Source: Rhodococcus sp. P1Y
GTDB lineage: Bacteria > Actinomycetota > Actinomycetes > Mycobacteriales > Mycobacteriaceae
Direction of reading: 5' to 3'
Length of the DNA: 64,000 nucleotides
Assembly (NCBI RefSeq): GCF_003641205.1
Contig: NZ_CP032762.1
Span: 3,100,001-3,164,000, forward strand
Both the position numbers and the translations under genes were made by a program. The notes beneath the pieces are model-generated. The model had not been told where the DNA came from and ran no database searches. It saw only the letters and a program-made list of their open reading frames with translations. Shown here in pieces: positions 17,432-27,386 of the stretch (the first letter of the stretch is position 1; every line of letters begins with the position of its first letter).

Positions 17432-19072
17432 GTGGCGCACGACAGAGCAGGAACGGTTGCCCTACCCGAGGATCTGGTGGACGTTGCGCAGCTGATCACA
17501 GCGTATTACGCGCGTAAGCCCGACGTCTCCGATCCCAGCCAGCAGGTAGCGTTCGGTACCTCGGGTCACCGTGGTTCCAGTCTGGACGGTGCGTTCAACG
17601 AAGAGCACATCCTCGCGACCACGCAGGCGATCGTCGAATACCGAGCGTCGCAAAGTATCACCGGTCCGTTGTTCATCGGGCGTGATACCCACGCACTGTC
17701 GGAGCCGGCCTGGACCACTGCGCTGGAAGTGCTTGCAGCGAACGATGTCTCGGTCATGGTCGATTCGGGCAACCGATACACGCCGACGCCTGCGGTCAGC
17801 CATGCGATCCTGCGGTACAACGCGTCGGGGTCGTCCGCGAGAGCGGACGGCATCGTCGTCACACCGTCGCACAACCCTCCCCGTGACGGTGGCTTCAAAT
17901 ACAACCCACCGCACGGTGGTCCGGCGGACAGTGATGCAACGTCGGTCATCGCTGCGCGTGCCAACGAGCTTCTTCGGGATGGACTGCAGGGAGTGAAGCG
18001 TGTGTCGCTGGCCCGTGCTGTCGCCACGACCGTCGATTCGTACGACTACCTGGGCACCTACGTGGACGACCTACCGAACGTGGTCGATCTCGACGCGATC
18101 CGCGCCGCCGGAGTGCGCATCGGCGCCGATCCACTCGGCGGTGCGAGCGTCGATTACTGGGACGCCATCGCCGAGCGTCACAATCTCGACCTCACAGTCG
18201 TCAATCCACTCGTCGATGCGACGTTCCGCTTCATGACCCTCGACACCGACGGGAAGATCCGGATGGACTGCTCGTCGCCCAATGCGATGGCGTCGCTGAT
18301 CGAAGCTCGGCAGTCCTACGACATCGCGACCGGCAACGACGCGGACTCCGACCGACACGGCATCGTCACACCCGACGGCGGCCTGATGAATCCCAATCAC
18401 TTTCTCGCTGTCGCAATCGATTATCTGTTCACCCACCGATCTGGCTGGTCACCCACGACGAAGGTCGGTAAGACGCTCGTGTCGTCCTCGATGATCGATC
18501 GAGTCGTCGCTGGTCTCGGGCGACAACTACTGGAGGTCCCCGTCGGCTTCAAGTGGTTCGTTCCGGGGCTGCTCGAAGGCGACCTCGGGTTCGGCGGCGA
18601 GGAAAGTGCAGGAGCGTCGTTCCTGCGGCACGACGGGCGAGTCTGGACGACGGACAAGGACGGCATCATCCTCGCGCTGCTGGCATCGGAGATCACCGCG
18701 GTTACGGGTAAGACGCCCTCACAACGCTACGGTGAGTTCGCCGACCGGTTCGGAAGCCCGGCCTACGCACGTGTCGACGCCCCCGCCACGCGTGAGCAGA
18801 AGGCGGTACTCGCCAAGCTGTCGCCGGATCAGGTTCAGGCCACCGAGCTCGCGGGAGAGAAGATCACGGCGACTCTGACGTCGGCGCCCGGCAACGGCGC
18901 GGCTATCGGCGGACTGAAGGTAACCACCGAAAGTGCGTGGTTTGCTGCGAGACCGTCGGGAACCGAGGACGTGTACAAGATCTACGCCGAGTCGTTTCGC
19001 GGTAAGGAACATCTGTCGGATGTTCAGGCCGCAGCGAAAGAACTGGTGTCGCAGGCCTTGAACGAATCGTGA
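17432..19072 (+). CDS. pgm: phosphoglucomutase (alpha-D-glucose 1,6-bisphosphate dependent)
   Basis: 546 residues, interconverts glucose 1- and 6-phosphate for glycogen, trehalose and cell-wall sugar synthesis. The phosphoserine loop TPSHNP (Ser146), the metal loop [10 protein letters not shown] (301-310) and the C-terminal phosphate-binding ARPSGTED are intact. GTG 17432 follows a strong AAGGAGG. The stop overlaps the next gene's GTG (GTGA), coupling it with an MFS transporter. Confidence 0.95.
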   Translation: MAHDRAGTVALPEDLVDVAQLITAYYARKPDVSDPSQQVAFGTSGHRGSSLDGAFNEEHILATTQAIVEYRASQSITGPLFIGRDTHALSEPAWTTALEVLAANDVSVMVDSGNRYTPTPAVSHAILRYNASGSSARADGIVVTPSHNPPRDGGFKYNPPHGGPADSDATSVIAARANELLRDGLQGVKRVSLARAVATTVDSYDYLGTYVDDLPNVVDLDAIRAAGVRIGADPLGGASVDYWDAIAERHNLDLTVVNPLVDATFRFMTLDTDGKIRMDCSSPNAMASLIEARQSYDIATGNDADSDRHGIVTPDGGLMNPNHFLAVAIDYLFTHRSGWSPTTKVGKTLVSSSMIDRVVAGLGRQLLEVPVGFKWFVPGLLEGDLGFGGEESAGASFLRHDGRVWTTDKDGIILALLASEITAVTGKTPSQRYGEFADRFGSPAYARVDAPATREQKAVLAKLSPDQVQATELAGEKITATLTSAPGNGAAIGGLKVTTESAWFAARPSGTEDVYKIYAESFRGKEHLSDVQAAAKELVSQALNES

Positions 19073-20292
19073 CGAAGGCGTCACCCGCCGACAGCAGCGA
19101 CTCCTCCCTTCCCTCCGAGATCTGGGTCCTCATCTCGGCAAGTTTCGTCATCGCACTGGGATTCGGGATAGTCTCGCCCGCCCTGCCTCAGTTCGCGACG
19201 GAGTTCGGGGTCGGGGTTTTCGCTGCCTCCGCGGTCATCAGCACGTTTGCGTTCATGCGCCTGATCTTTGCCCCGGCCAGCGGCACTCTTGTGCAGAGGC
19301 TGGGGGAGCGTCCGGTGTATCTGTCCGGGTTGCTGATCGTCGCTCTGTCCACCGGTGCATGCGCGTTCGCGCAGACGTACTGGCAACTTCTGGTCTTCCG
19401 GGGACTCGGCGGTGTCGGTTCGACGATGTTCTCGGTCTCGGCACTCGGTCTGCTGATCCGCATGAGCCCCAGCCGAAGTCGGGGTCGGGTCTCGGGTCTC
19501 TACGCGACGAGCTTTCTCCTCGGATCCATCGGCGGGCCGCTGCTCGGTGGAGCTGTCGTCGGACTCGGACTGCGTGCACCGTTCATCATCTACGCAGTAG
19601 CGCTCGTTATCGCTGCAGCGGTGGTCTTCTTCAGTCTCGGCGACATGAAAGAAACTGGTGTCGAGAGTGATTCGTCGGTGACGGTACTCACGCTCCGGGC
19701 CGCGCTCCGCGTACCGGCATATCGGGCAGCGCTTGCATCGAACTTCGCGACCGGGTGGGTCATATTCGGGGTGCGCGTCGCGCTCATTCCGTTGTTCGTG
19801 ATCGCAATTCTCGAACGGTCAGCAGCCGTGGCAGCGGTGTCGCTGGCGGTGTTCGCGGTGGGGAACGCACTGGTTCTCACTACCGCGGGCCGGTTGTCGG
19901 ACGTCCGTGGGCGCAAACCGTTCGTGGTAGTCGGACTCGTCGTATCCGGGGTCGGCACCGCCGTACTCGGCCTCACCGAGAACCTCGTCATCTTCATGGT
20001 CTTCTCCTTCGTCGCGGGAGTCGGATCGGGACTGATGACACCCGCCCAGCAAGCGACCATTGCCGACATCATCGGATCGAGAGCCAGGGGCGGACCAGTG
20101 CTCTCCACGTTCCAGATGTCTGCGGACGTCGGAGCCATCCTCGGTCCCGTCGTCGCGGCAAAGATCGTCGAGGGCTACTCGTACGGAACAGCATTCGTGA
20201 TGTCCGGTGCAATTCTCCTGCTCGCGGCAGCATGGTGGTTACTCGTTCCCGACTCGTCTCCTCGGGCACGTGAGCACGAAGAATCGACATGA
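19069..20292 (+). CDS. MFS drug-efflux-type transporter
   Basis: 407 residues with 12 predicted helices. The signature [15 protein letters not shown] after helix 2 and the [16 protein letters not shown] loop between helices 8 and 9 mark the major facilitator superfamily, most like multidrug exporters. Substrate unknown. It begins inside the pgm stop, so it is translated from the pgm mRNA; an efflux link to sugar metabolism is not obvious. Confidence 0.88.
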   Translation: MTKASPADSSDSSLPSEIWVLISASFVIALGFGIVSPALPQFATEFGVGVFAASAVISTFAFMRLIFAPASGTLVQRLGERPVYLSGLLIVALSTGACAFAQTYWQLLVFRGLGGVGSTMFSVSALGLLIRMSPSRSRGRVSGLYATSFLLGSIGGPLLGGAVVGLGLRAPFIIYAVALVIAAAVVFFSLGDMKETGVESDSSVTVLTLRAALRVPAYRAALASNFATGWVIFGVRVALIPLFVIAILERSAAVAAVSLAVFAVGNALVLTTAGRLSDVRGRKPFVVVGLVVSGVGTAVLGLTENLVIFMVFSFVAGVGSGLMTPAQQATIADIIGSRARGGPVLSTFQMSADVGAILGPVVAAKIVEGYSYGTAFVMSGAILLLAAAWWLLVPDSSPRAREHEEST

Positions 20293-20331
20293 CGAACGAA
20301 CTCGGCAACGGTGCTTTCGTATCATGAGTGC

Positions 20332-21084
20332 GTGAGCGAAAAGAGAACCTCCGGTGCGAAGTACACACCGCAGCCGACCTCGAATACTTTCACCTACGTT
20401 CTGGCGGGAATTGCCGTCGTCGTCGTGATCGTCGTCGTGACCGTTGCGATCCTGTGGCAGCGAGGCGGAGACGAGCCTCGGAACGACGGTTACGGCTCGG
20501 TCTCGAACTCGGCTGTCGAACTTGCCGTCCTCGACGACGGCGTAGTACAGCTCGGCGTCCCTGGGGCTGGGCGGACGGTCGACATCTTCGAGGATCCGAT
20601 GTGCCCGTTCTGCGGGCAACTCGAGGTCAAGCACGGCCAAGAGCTCGCTCAGAAGATCGACGAGGGAACGATCTCGTTGCGGTACCACATGGTCGTGCTG
20701 CCCCAACTGAATCAGGCGTCCGCCAGCGGGGATTACTCGAGCCGAGCCGTCGCTGCGTCGCACTGCGTTGCCGCATCATCGAATGCCGTTGTGTATTCCG
20801 CATTTCACGCAACGCTGTTCTCCGCCGAGTTCCAACCTGAGGAGAATTCGGACACCGACCACACCGACGCCGAACTGGCGGACATGGCAACGCAGAGCGG
20901 CGCCAACAGCTCTGCGGCCGAGTGCATAACGTCCGGGGAGCGATCCGCAGCAGCTGCTGCGGACGCGGACACCGCCCGCGCAGCATTGGCGGCAGCCGGC
21001 GCAGCCGGCACACCAGGCGTCCTCGTCGACGGTGAACTCGTGGACGCGCTCGGCAATTCGGAATGGGTCCAGTCGATCGCCTGA
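20332..21084 (+). CDS. membrane-anchored DsbA/thioredoxin-like protein
   Basis: 250 residues. A single N-terminal helix (about 21-42) anchors a thioredoxin-like domain facing the cell wall; the redox motif is CPFC (91-94, in FEDPMCPFCGQLE). A C-terminal GAAGTPGVLVDGEL contains the conserved cis-Pro. It should catalyse disulfide formation or exchange in exported proteins. GTG 20332 is chosen because upstream in-frame codons precede the polar N-terminus and add nothing conserved. Not overlapping its neighbours. Confidence 0.88.
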   Translation: MSEKRTSGAKYTPQPTSNTFTYVLAGIAVVVVIVVVTVAILWQRGGDEPRNDGYGSVSNSAVELAVLDDGVVQLGVPGAGRTVDIFEDPMCPFCGQLEVKHGQELAQKIDEGTISLRYHMVVLPQLNQASASGDYSSRAVAASHCVAASSNAVVYSAFHATLFSAEFQPEENSDTDHTDAELADMATQSGANSSAAECITSGERSAAAAADADTARAALAAAGAAGTPGVLVDGELVDALGNSEWVQSIA

Positions 21085-21179
21085 GCTTGTGGCCCTGCGG
21101 GACCAGCGGATTTGTAGCTGCAAGCGGCGATGGTGTAACTTCGTCAAAGCAACCGCGTGGTTACGCGGGAGTGAAGTAC

Positions 21180-21255
21180 GGGGCTATGGCGCAGCTGGTA
21201 GCGCACCACACTGGCAGTGTGGGGGTCAGGGGTTCGAGTCCCCTTAGCTCCACCA
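21180..21255 (+). tRNA. tRNA-Ala (GGC anticodon)
   Basis: A complete cloverleaf: acceptor GGGGCTA/TAGCTCC, anticodon stem CCACA/TGTGG around loop CTGGCAG (anticodon GGC, reads GCC), T-arm GGTTCGAGTCC, discriminator A and an encoded CCA. Confidence 0.95.
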
Positions 21256-21265
21256 TGTAACGATC

Positions 21266-21295
21266 AAAGGGAATCACCGCGAGGTGATTCCCTTT
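21266..21295. terminator. terminator hairpin after tRNA-Ala
   Basis: A perfect 13-base stem AAAGGGAATCACC/GGTGATTCCCTTT with a GCGA loop, also positioned to serve the convergent lsr2 gene. Confidence 0.85.
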
Positions 21296-21328
21296 GTGCG
21301 TTCACGCTATTTCGCGCAGCCGGATAGG

Positions 21329-21676
21329 TCAGTGCGCTGCATCGAAAGCGTGCTCCACATCGGCTGGAATTCGACCGCGGGCGGAAATGGTGTACCCATT
21401 CGACTTGGCCCATTCTCGGATCGCTTTGGTCTGATTCGCGTCACGCTTCGATGCCGGCGCGACCGAAGATGCGGACTTCTTGGGTCGTTTGCCACCGACG
21501 CGAGCGGAGTGCTCGATGTAGTAGTTCAGTTTGCGATGGAATTCTTTGGCGTTCTTGTCGCTGAGGTCGATTTCGTAGCTTGCACCATTCACCGAAAAGG
21601 TGATGTGTTCGCCTCCGGAATCGATGGGCCTGTCATCGATATCATCGACAAGTTGGACGTAAACTTTCTTGGCCAT
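21329..21676 (-). CDS. lsr2: Lsr2 nucleoid-associated protein
   Basis: 115 residues, xenogeneic silencer that bridges AT-rich DNA. The N-terminal dimerisation domain ([20 protein letters not shown]) and the C-terminal AT-hook-like domain with [14 protein letters not shown] (RGR enters the minor groove) are both present. The upstream region (21677-21866) is noticeably AT-richer than its surroundings, which fits autoregulation. ATG 21676 has CTGAGGA just before it. Confidence 0.96.
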   Translation of the reverse strand: MAKKVYVQLVDDIDDRPIDSGGEHITFSVNGASYEIDLSDKNAKEFHRKLNYYIEHSARVGGKRPKKSASSVAPASKRDANQTKAIREWAKSNGYTISARGRIPADVEHAFDAAH

Positions 21677-21866
21677 TCCTCAGTTCTCCAATGATCATTT
21701 GGGCTGCGTGCGCATCCAACTGCTGGCGACTATACGACGACCATCGATAATTATCCACGCATGTGGCCTGGGTGGGTAGAGGTAAGCGATTTCCGGTAAC
21801 CATTGTTTCTCCGTAATCGACGAAAGCATAGACCGCGACGGTAAAACAATTGCGAATCGATAACGA

Positions 21867-23549
21867 TCAGCTTTCGCGCTGGCGCGCAACCTCACGTATG
21901 GCATCTGGGTCGACGAACTTGATCCGCGGTCTTCCCGACGGCGCTCCGGCAGCGATTTCTGCCGCATCCACGACGGTCCACTCGGAAAAGTCGATCGTAG
22001 AGGGCGCGTGTGCGGCTATGAAGGCGTCGAGCTCGTCCCGCCCGGGGTGTGCGCGAGGAATCCGGCCGGTCGCAATGTCGTCGAGGAGTGCGCGAACCGT
22101 GTCCGTTGCGCACTTTCGGTTACTTCCGATCACTCCGCTCGGGCCTCGTTTGATCCAGCCGGCCGCATACACTCCTGAAACTACGTCGTGGACGTCGTTG
22201 ACCACCCTGCCTGCCACATTCGGTATCACGCCGCGGCCGTCGTCGAACGGCACGCCGGGAATTTCGAGTCCTCGGTACCCCACCGAACGCACGATCAGAG
22301 TGGAGTCGATCGTCTCGCCGCTCACGGTGGATTCTGCCCCGACAGTGTCGCCCCCGTCGTCTATCGACGCGGTCCGAGCCAGCTCGATGCCCGTGGCGGC
22401 TCCGTCGCCGCGAATGGCTACGGGCGACAAATGGAACCGCAGGACGATCCTCCGGCTGTCGGAATCGGTGTCGACGTTGCTCGGTGTCCGCTCGGCAGAT
22501 CGGCGAATCAGAGCCAGCTTGGCGGTGGCTTCGACTCCCAATTCGGCCGCTGAGTCTTCGTCGGCGTTGACTTCGTTCGGAAGCGACACCAGTTCCACTC
22601 CGGACAGGGAGGACAATTCGACGAGCTCGGGCATTGTGAACCGAGCTTGAGCTGGGCCCCTCCTGCCGATCACCACAACTTCGCGAATTCTGCTGTTACG
22701 CAGCGTTTCCAGTGCATGGTCTGCAATATCGGTCTGCGCCAGCGTCTCCGGATCGGTGGTGAGGATTCGCGCGACATCCAGCGCAACGTTGCCGTTGCCG
22801 ATTACCACTGCGCGAGGTGACGACAGATCGAACGTGAGATGTCGGAAATCGGGGTGCCCGTTGTACCAGCCGACGAATTCTGTCGCAGCGTGACTTCCCG
22901 GCAAGTCCTCACCCGGAATGTCGAGCGTCCTGGCTCCCGACGCGCCAGTCGCGTAGACGACTGCATCGTGGTATTCCATCAGGTCGTCATGTGTGACGTC
23001 GCGGCCGATCTCGACTCCAAGATGAACACGCACGGAGTTCTTTCCGGCGACCGCTCGAAACACGTCGGCGATGGTCTTCGTGGTCGGATGATCCGGTGCG
23101 ACTCCGCTACGCACGAGACCGTACGGCGTGGTGTCACGGTCGTACATATCGATCTCGATTCCGCGTACCGCCGCAAGTTCTAGTGCGGTGTAGAACGCAG
23201 CAGGCCCAGTTCCCACGATTGCGACCCGGGTTCCGCTGAAATCGAACCCGGCGTTGCTCGGGCCGTTATCCGAATAGTCGGGTCCGATGCGAGGATTGTC
23301 AGCGAAGTAGCCGGCATTGAGTTCGAAGTAGATGTCCTGGCCCGCACCTACTTCGTGATCTGCTCGAATGGCATCCACTGGGCACTCGTCTACACATGCA
23401 CCGCAGTCGATGCAGGTATCCGGGTCTATGTGCAACATCTCCGCGCTCATGAACTGCGGTTCGTCGGGAGTGGGGTGAATGCAATCGACGGGACAGACCT
23501 CCGTGCAGGACGCATCGTTGCAACACGACTGCAGAATCAAATACGTCAT
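21867..23549 (-). CDS. fprB: ferredoxin-domain-fused ferredoxin-NADP reductase (FprB type)
   Basis: 560 residues. The N-terminal domain (1-70) is a 7Fe ferredoxin-like module with cysteines in CCNDASCTEVCPVDC and CIDCGACVDECPVD. The rest is an adrenodoxin-reductase-like flavoprotein with GTGPAAFYTALELA (FAD) and VIGNGNVALDVARIL (NADPH). It moves electrons between NADPH and ferredoxins, supplying P450s or other redox enzymes. The fusion distinguishes FprB from FprA, which lacks the ferredoxin part. Confidence 0.93.
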   Translation of the reverse strand: MTYLILQSCCNDASCTEVCPVDCIHPTPDEPQFMSAEMLHIDPDTCIDCGACVDECPVDAIRADHEVGAGQDIYFELNAGYFADNPRIGPDYSDNGPSNAGFDFSGTRVAIVGTGPAAFYTALELAAVRGIEIDMYDRDTTPYGLVRSGVAPDHPTTKTIADVFRAVAGKNSVRVHLGVEIGRDVTHDDLMEYHDAVVYATGASGARTLDIPGEDLPGSHAATEFVGWYNGHPDFRHLTFDLSSPRAVVIGNGNVALDVARILTTDPETLAQTDIADHALETLRNSRIREVVVIGRRGPAQARFTMPELVELSSLSGVELVSLPNEVNADEDSAAELGVEATAKLALIRRSAERTPSNVDTDSDSRRIVLRFHLSPVAIRGDGAATGIELARTASIDDGGDTVGAESTVSGETIDSTLIVRSVGYRGLEIPGVPFDDGRGVIPNVAGRVVNDVHDVVSGVYAAGWIKRGPSGVIGSNRKCATDTVRALLDDIATGRIPRAHPGRDELDAFIAAHAPSTIDFSEWTVVDAAEIAAGAPSGRPRIKFVDPDAIREVARQRES

Positions 23550-23820
23550 AACCTGTTCTACCGCTCGTCGGGGCGGCAGGGACTGGGATCGGGAAGTCGA
23601 TTTCGTACGGTGTGCAACGGTTCGGTCACGGCGCGCTCACGATTCACTATCGACTGTGCTGCGTGTGGTGACTCGGACCGTTCTCTGCTTCACTGGTTGC
23701 TGATGTGACTGTTGGTGCCTGTGTGACCTGCCGCCCGTTGGGGTCAGCGGGCCGCGTGAAGACCTATGTGGAAGGGGAGCGGCCCGCCCGACCGATACGT
23801 GGGTGCGCCCAACACCGTAG

Positions 23821-24891
23821 ATGAACAGATCAGTTGCCTTCGGCGCGTTGGTTGCCGGAGCCCTCGCGGTATCGCTCTCGTTGCCGGCGACAGCCCTTGC
23901 CGCGCCCGCCGAGACGGCGGCGAACGGAAGTGAGCTGTCCGCCAAAACCGTGTTTCTCGACCCGGGGCATCAAGGAACTGGACATTCCGAGGATCTGAAT
24001 GCCCAGGTCGACGACGGTCGAGGCGGCACCAAGAACTGTCAAACCACCGGAATGACGACCCTCGACGGGGTCGCCGAGCACACGATCAACTGGAAGGTGT
24101 CGCAGCTCGTCGAATCGAGCCTCGAGAGTCTGGGCGCCACCGTCGTCACCTCGCGAGCCGACGACTCGGGATGGGGTGGATGCGTCGACGACCGCGCACG
24201 AGCGGCGACGGAGTCGGGGGCAGATGTTGCCGTGAGTATCCATGCGGACTCGACGTCGGCGGGTGCCGACACCGACAAGCACGGATTCCACCTGATCATC
24301 CCGACGCTCCCGATCCCCGACGCCGCGGCGAACGCAGCGCAGTCCGAAGGCGGCCGATCTGCGTCGACGCTGATGCGGGACGCCTACCAGCGTGCGGGGT
24401 TCACCCCAGCCAACTACGCGGGCGTCGAAGAAGGTCTGCAGGAACGCTCGGACGTGGCAGGTCCGGCGCTGACCGGCGTGCCTCTCGTGTTCGTGGAAAT
24501 GGGGAACGGATCGAATCCAGACGACGCTGCGGTGCTCGAAAGCCCGGAAGGTCAGCTCCAGCATGCGATAGCTCTCTCCACCGGCATCATCGACTACCTG
24601 CTCGGGCCGGACACCACCGTTACGGCGACCGAGGAGGATGTGCAGTCCGACTCCTCGACCGACCCGGGTGAGACAGCATCCACTCCGGCAATTACGGCGT
24701 CCGCTCCGGCCGCTACAGCGTCAGCGCCGGCCAAGTCCGGCGGCAACGCGTTGTCTCGGTTGCTGTCGGGCATCTCGCCCTACGTCGAGGCGGTCGGTGT
24801 CGGCGGACTGTCGGATCTTGTGACGGAGGACCGCGTTCGGTCGGTGTCGAATGTCGCACAGGGACTACTCAAACAGTTGCTGGCCTCCTAG
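23821..24891 (+). CDS. secreted N-acetylmuramoyl-L-alanine amidase (Amidase_3)
   Basis: 356 residues with a signal peptide (about 1-28, ending ALAAPA). The zinc ligands and catalytic residues are His50 in DPGH, Glu86 in AEHTIN, His141 in SIHADS and Glu226 in VEMGN. It cleaves the amide bond between muramic acid and the stem peptide, and resembles mycobacterial Ami1 (Rv3717). A 130-residue C-terminal part has an Ala/Pro/Thr-rich linker and a short helical end, longer than Ami1. A 12-base gap couples it to the GTPase gene. Confidence 0.93.
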   Translation: MNRSVAFGALVAGALAVSLSLPATALAAPAETAANGSELSAKTVFLDPGHQGTGHSEDLNAQVDDGRGGTKNCQTTGMTTLDGVAEHTINWKVSQLVESSLESLGATVVTSRADDSGWGGCVDDRARAATESGADVAVSIHADSTSAGADTDKHGFHLIIPTLPIPDAAANAAQSEGGRSASTLMRDAYQRAGFTPANYAGVEEGLQERSDVAGPALTGVPLVFVEMGNGSNPDDAAVLESPEGQLQHAIALSTGIIDYLLGPDTTVTATEEDVQSDSSTDPGETASTPAITASAPAATASAPAKSGGNALSRLLSGISPYVEAVGVGGLSDLVTEDRVRSVSNVAQGLLKQLLAS

Positions 24892-24903
24892 TACCCTCGC
24901 TGC

Positions 24904-25938
24904 GTGGCAGCAGCACGAGAGCACCGATCGATTCCCGTCGTATTGATCTCCGGTTTCCTGGGGTCGGGTAAGACGACTCTGCTCAACCACCTGCTTCGAA
25001 ACAATCGGGGTATCCGAATAGGCGTGGTGGTCAACGATTTCGGGTCGATCAACATCGATTCGATGATGGTCGCAGGGCAGATCGACGAGGTGGTCTCACT
25101 CGGCAACGGCTGCCTGTGCTGTGCGGTCGACGCCAGCGACATGGACTCGATGTTCGATGTGCTCGCCGGAAGCACGTCGAACATCGACGTTGTCGTCGTC
25201 GAGGCGAGTGGACTCGCCGAACCCAGGAACTTGATCCGAATGGTGCTGGGTAGCGAGAACCCGAGAATCTACTACGGAGGTCTCGTGGGAATGATCGATG
25301 CGGTCGAATTCGATGCCACCCGGTCGAAACACCCCGAGATCGATCAGCACGTTCAGCTCGCAGATCTTGTCGTGTTGAACAAATCCGATCTGCTCGAATC
25401 TTCCGACCTCGACTCCGTTCGAACCACGGTGCGTGCGCTGGTGGACGACACTCCGATACTGACCACCGAGCGCGGCCGGGTCGATGCGGAGTTGTTGTTC
25501 GACGTTCCCAAGCGGGTCGAGAATCTCACCGAAGCGCGTCAGATGTCACTGGACGAATTGCTGTACGAAGACGACGATCACGCGCGACACATTCACGCCG
25601 GGTACTCCGCGACGAGCTTCGAAAGTCAGGAACCTCTGGATCCGAGAAGGTTCGTCGACATGCTGGAGAACCCTGCAGGCGAGGTCTATCGGATCAAGGG
25701 GTTCGTCCATTTCGGAATCGACGGATTCGATGGAAAGTACGTGCTGAACACAGTGGGCAGGCATATAAGCCTGCAGCCCGCGTCCTGGGACGCCGGAGAG
25801 ATCCCCGCCACTTCCATCGTGTCCATCGGAACCGACATCGACGAAGAGCTCATCCAGATCAGGCTGCTCGACTGTGTTCGACGTTCCGGTGATCCGATCG
25901 ACGAGTCGGCGATGCTGCCTGTGCACCGCTACAGCTGA
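24904..25938 (+). CDS. COG0523/CobW-type GTPase metallochaperone
   Basis: 344 residues. GTP-binding P-loop GFLGSGKT (17-24) and the metal-binding CxCC in GNGCLCCAVD (Cys70, 72, 73) identify the COG0523 family. The family inserts Zn, Co or Fe into client proteins, often in Zn limitation. No Zur box lies in front of it, and it starts 12 bases after the amidase; since that enzyme is a Zn hydrolase, a delivery role is conceivable but only by position. The C-terminal CobW domain begins near residue 225. Confidence 0.9.
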   Translation: MAAAREHRSIPVVLISGFLGSGKTTLLNHLLRNNRGIRIGVVVNDFGSINIDSMMVAGQIDEVVSLGNGCLCCAVDASDMDSMFDVLAGSTSNIDVVVVEASGLAEPRNLIRMVLGSENPRIYYGGLVGMIDAVEFDATRSKHPEIDQHVQLADLVVLNKSDLLESSDLDSVRTTVRALVDDTPILTTERGRVDAELLFDVPKRVENLTEARQMSLDELLYEDDDHARHIHAGYSATSFESQEPLDPRRFVDMLENPAGEVYRIKGFVHFGIDGFDGKYVLNTVGRHISLQPASWDAGEIPATSIVSIGTDIDEELIQIRLLDCVRRSGDPIDESAMLPVHRYS

Positions 25939-25945
25939 GCGCTTT

Positions 25946-26359
25946 CTACAGTCCGACCCATTCCGACGCGCCGGATGCAAAGTGCTGGCGCTTCCAGATC
26001 GGGACCTCTTTCTTGATGCGTTCGACGAGCACAGCGCACGTCGCGAATGCCTCGGCGCGATGCGGTGACGCGACGGCCGCGACGAGAGCAAGGTCGCCGA
26101 CGGTCAAGCTACCGACGCGGTGTACGGCGGCCACGGGAAGTCCCGATTCGGCGGAGACCTCGGCGCAACACTGCTCGAGGAACCGCTCGGCATCGGGGTG
26201 TGCTTGGTACTCGAGCGCGGAAACCGCTTGTCCGCCGTCGTGATCGCGCACCACGCCATTGAAGATCACGACTGCGCCGTTCGCGGGCCCGGAGACGGCG
26301 CGCTCGACTGCAGACGTGTCCAAGGGTTCGCCGTCGATCCGGGCGAGTATGTCCGTCAT
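25946..26359 (-). CDS. moaE: molybdopterin synthase catalytic subunit MoaE
   Basis: 137 residues. The catalytic subunit transfers sulfur from MoaD to precursor Z. FNGVVRDHDGG, HRVGSLTVGDLALVAAVASPHR and the lysines in ERIKKEVPIWKRQ are the known active-site blocks. ATG 26359 is chosen; it lies 7 bases after the stop of moaC-mog, so the gene is third in the moeA-moaC-moaE operon. Confidence 0.95.
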   Translation of the reverse strand: MTDILARIDGEPLDTSAVERAVSGPANGAVVIFNGVVRDHDGGQAVSALEYQAHPDAERFLEQCCAEVSAESGLPVAAVHRVGSLTVGDLALVAAVASPHRAEAFATCAVLVERIKKEVPIWKRQHFASGASEWVGL

Positions 26360-26366
26360 CGTGTGC

Positions 26367-27386
26367 TCACTTCTCCACTTCGGCTTCTTCGTGCAGTCCG
26401 TCTCCCGCAACCTGCGCGAGCAGATGGTCGAGGATCGGAGCCAGCACCGACAGTCCATCTTTCACTCCGCCGGGGGAACCGGGGAGATTGACTACCACGG
26501 TACGACCGGCGACGCCGGTCAATCCGCGACTCAGGCTCGCGTGTGGCGTCACTTTGGCTCCTTCGAGGCGGATCGCGTCGGCGATGCCAGGCAGTTCGCG
26601 GTCGAGTATCGACCGCGTCGCTTCCGGTGTCGCGTCGGTGGGGGAGACACCGGTTCCCCCTGTACTGACGACCAAGGACGGCCCGCCGGCCAAGGCGTCA
26701 CGGAGCCCGTCTGCGATGTCGGCGTCGGCGTACACGAGTGGACCGCGCACCACGAAGCCTCGGTCGGTCAACCATTGCGCGATACGAGGACCCGTCGTGT
26801 CCTCCCGTGTGCCACGGGCGCCACCGGTCGATGCGACGAGAACTGCGGCCGTTCGGTCCCCGGTGGTGTTGTCCACGTGCATGTCAGGCTCGCGCGACCA
26901 CCGGCCGCGTTTGCCTCCGTCCTTGCGCACGAGTCGCACACCGTTCATGGTCGCGGCAGGGTCGACCGCTTTCACCATGTCGTGCAACGTGAGTCCGGCA
27001 ATCGCGACCGCCGTCAGCGCCTCCATCTCGACTCCGGTCGGACCGGTGGTCTTGGCCGTCGCTTCCACGGTGATGGTGGTCTCGGTGAATCCGAACACCA
27101 CATCGACCTTCGACAAAGCCAGCTGGTGACACAACGGGATCAGTTCCGAGGTCTTCTTTGCGCCTGTGATGCCTGCAATTCTCGCCGTGGCCAGGACATC
27201 GGCTTTGGGCATCCCGTCTGCTCGCACCAATGCGATCACCTCGGCCGTCGTCGCGAATTCGCCTGTTGCAACGGCAATTCGCGCGGTGTCGGCTTTGTGC
27301 GAGACGTCCACCATCCGCGCACGTCCTTCGGAGTCGAGGTGTGAGAACCGAGTGTGCGATTCTGCTGGGACGGTGCGATCGCTCAT
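26367..27386 (-). CDS. bifunctional MoaC-MogA/MoaB fusion
   Basis: 339 residues with two complete domains. Residues 1-160 are MoaC (cyclic pyranopterin monophosphate synthase), with KADVLATARIAGITGAKKTSELIPLCHQ and the MEALTAVAIAGLTLHDMVKAVD active-site block. Residues from about 185 are a MogA/MoaB domain (GGTGVSPTDATPEATR; PGSPGGVKDGL) that adenylylates molybdopterin. The fusion makes one polypeptide catalyse two non-successive Moco steps. Its ATG 27386 overlaps the moeA stop (ATGA). Confidence 0.93.
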   Translation of the reverse strand: MSDRTVPAESHTRFSHLDSEGRARMVDVSHKADTARIAVATGEFATTAEVIALVRADGMPKADVLATARIAGITGAKKTSELIPLCHQLALSKVDVVFGFTETTITVEATAKTTGPTGVEMEALTAVAIAGLTLHDMVKAVDPAATMNGVRLVRKDGGKRGRWSREPDMHVDNTTGDRTAAVLVASTGGARGTREDTTGPRIAQWLTDRGFVVRGPLVYADADIADGLRDALAGGPSLVVSTGGTGVSPTDATPEATRSILDRELPGIADAIRLEGAKVTPHASLSRGLTGVAGRTVVVNLPGSPGGVKDGLSVLAPILDHLLAQVAGDGLHEEAEVEK

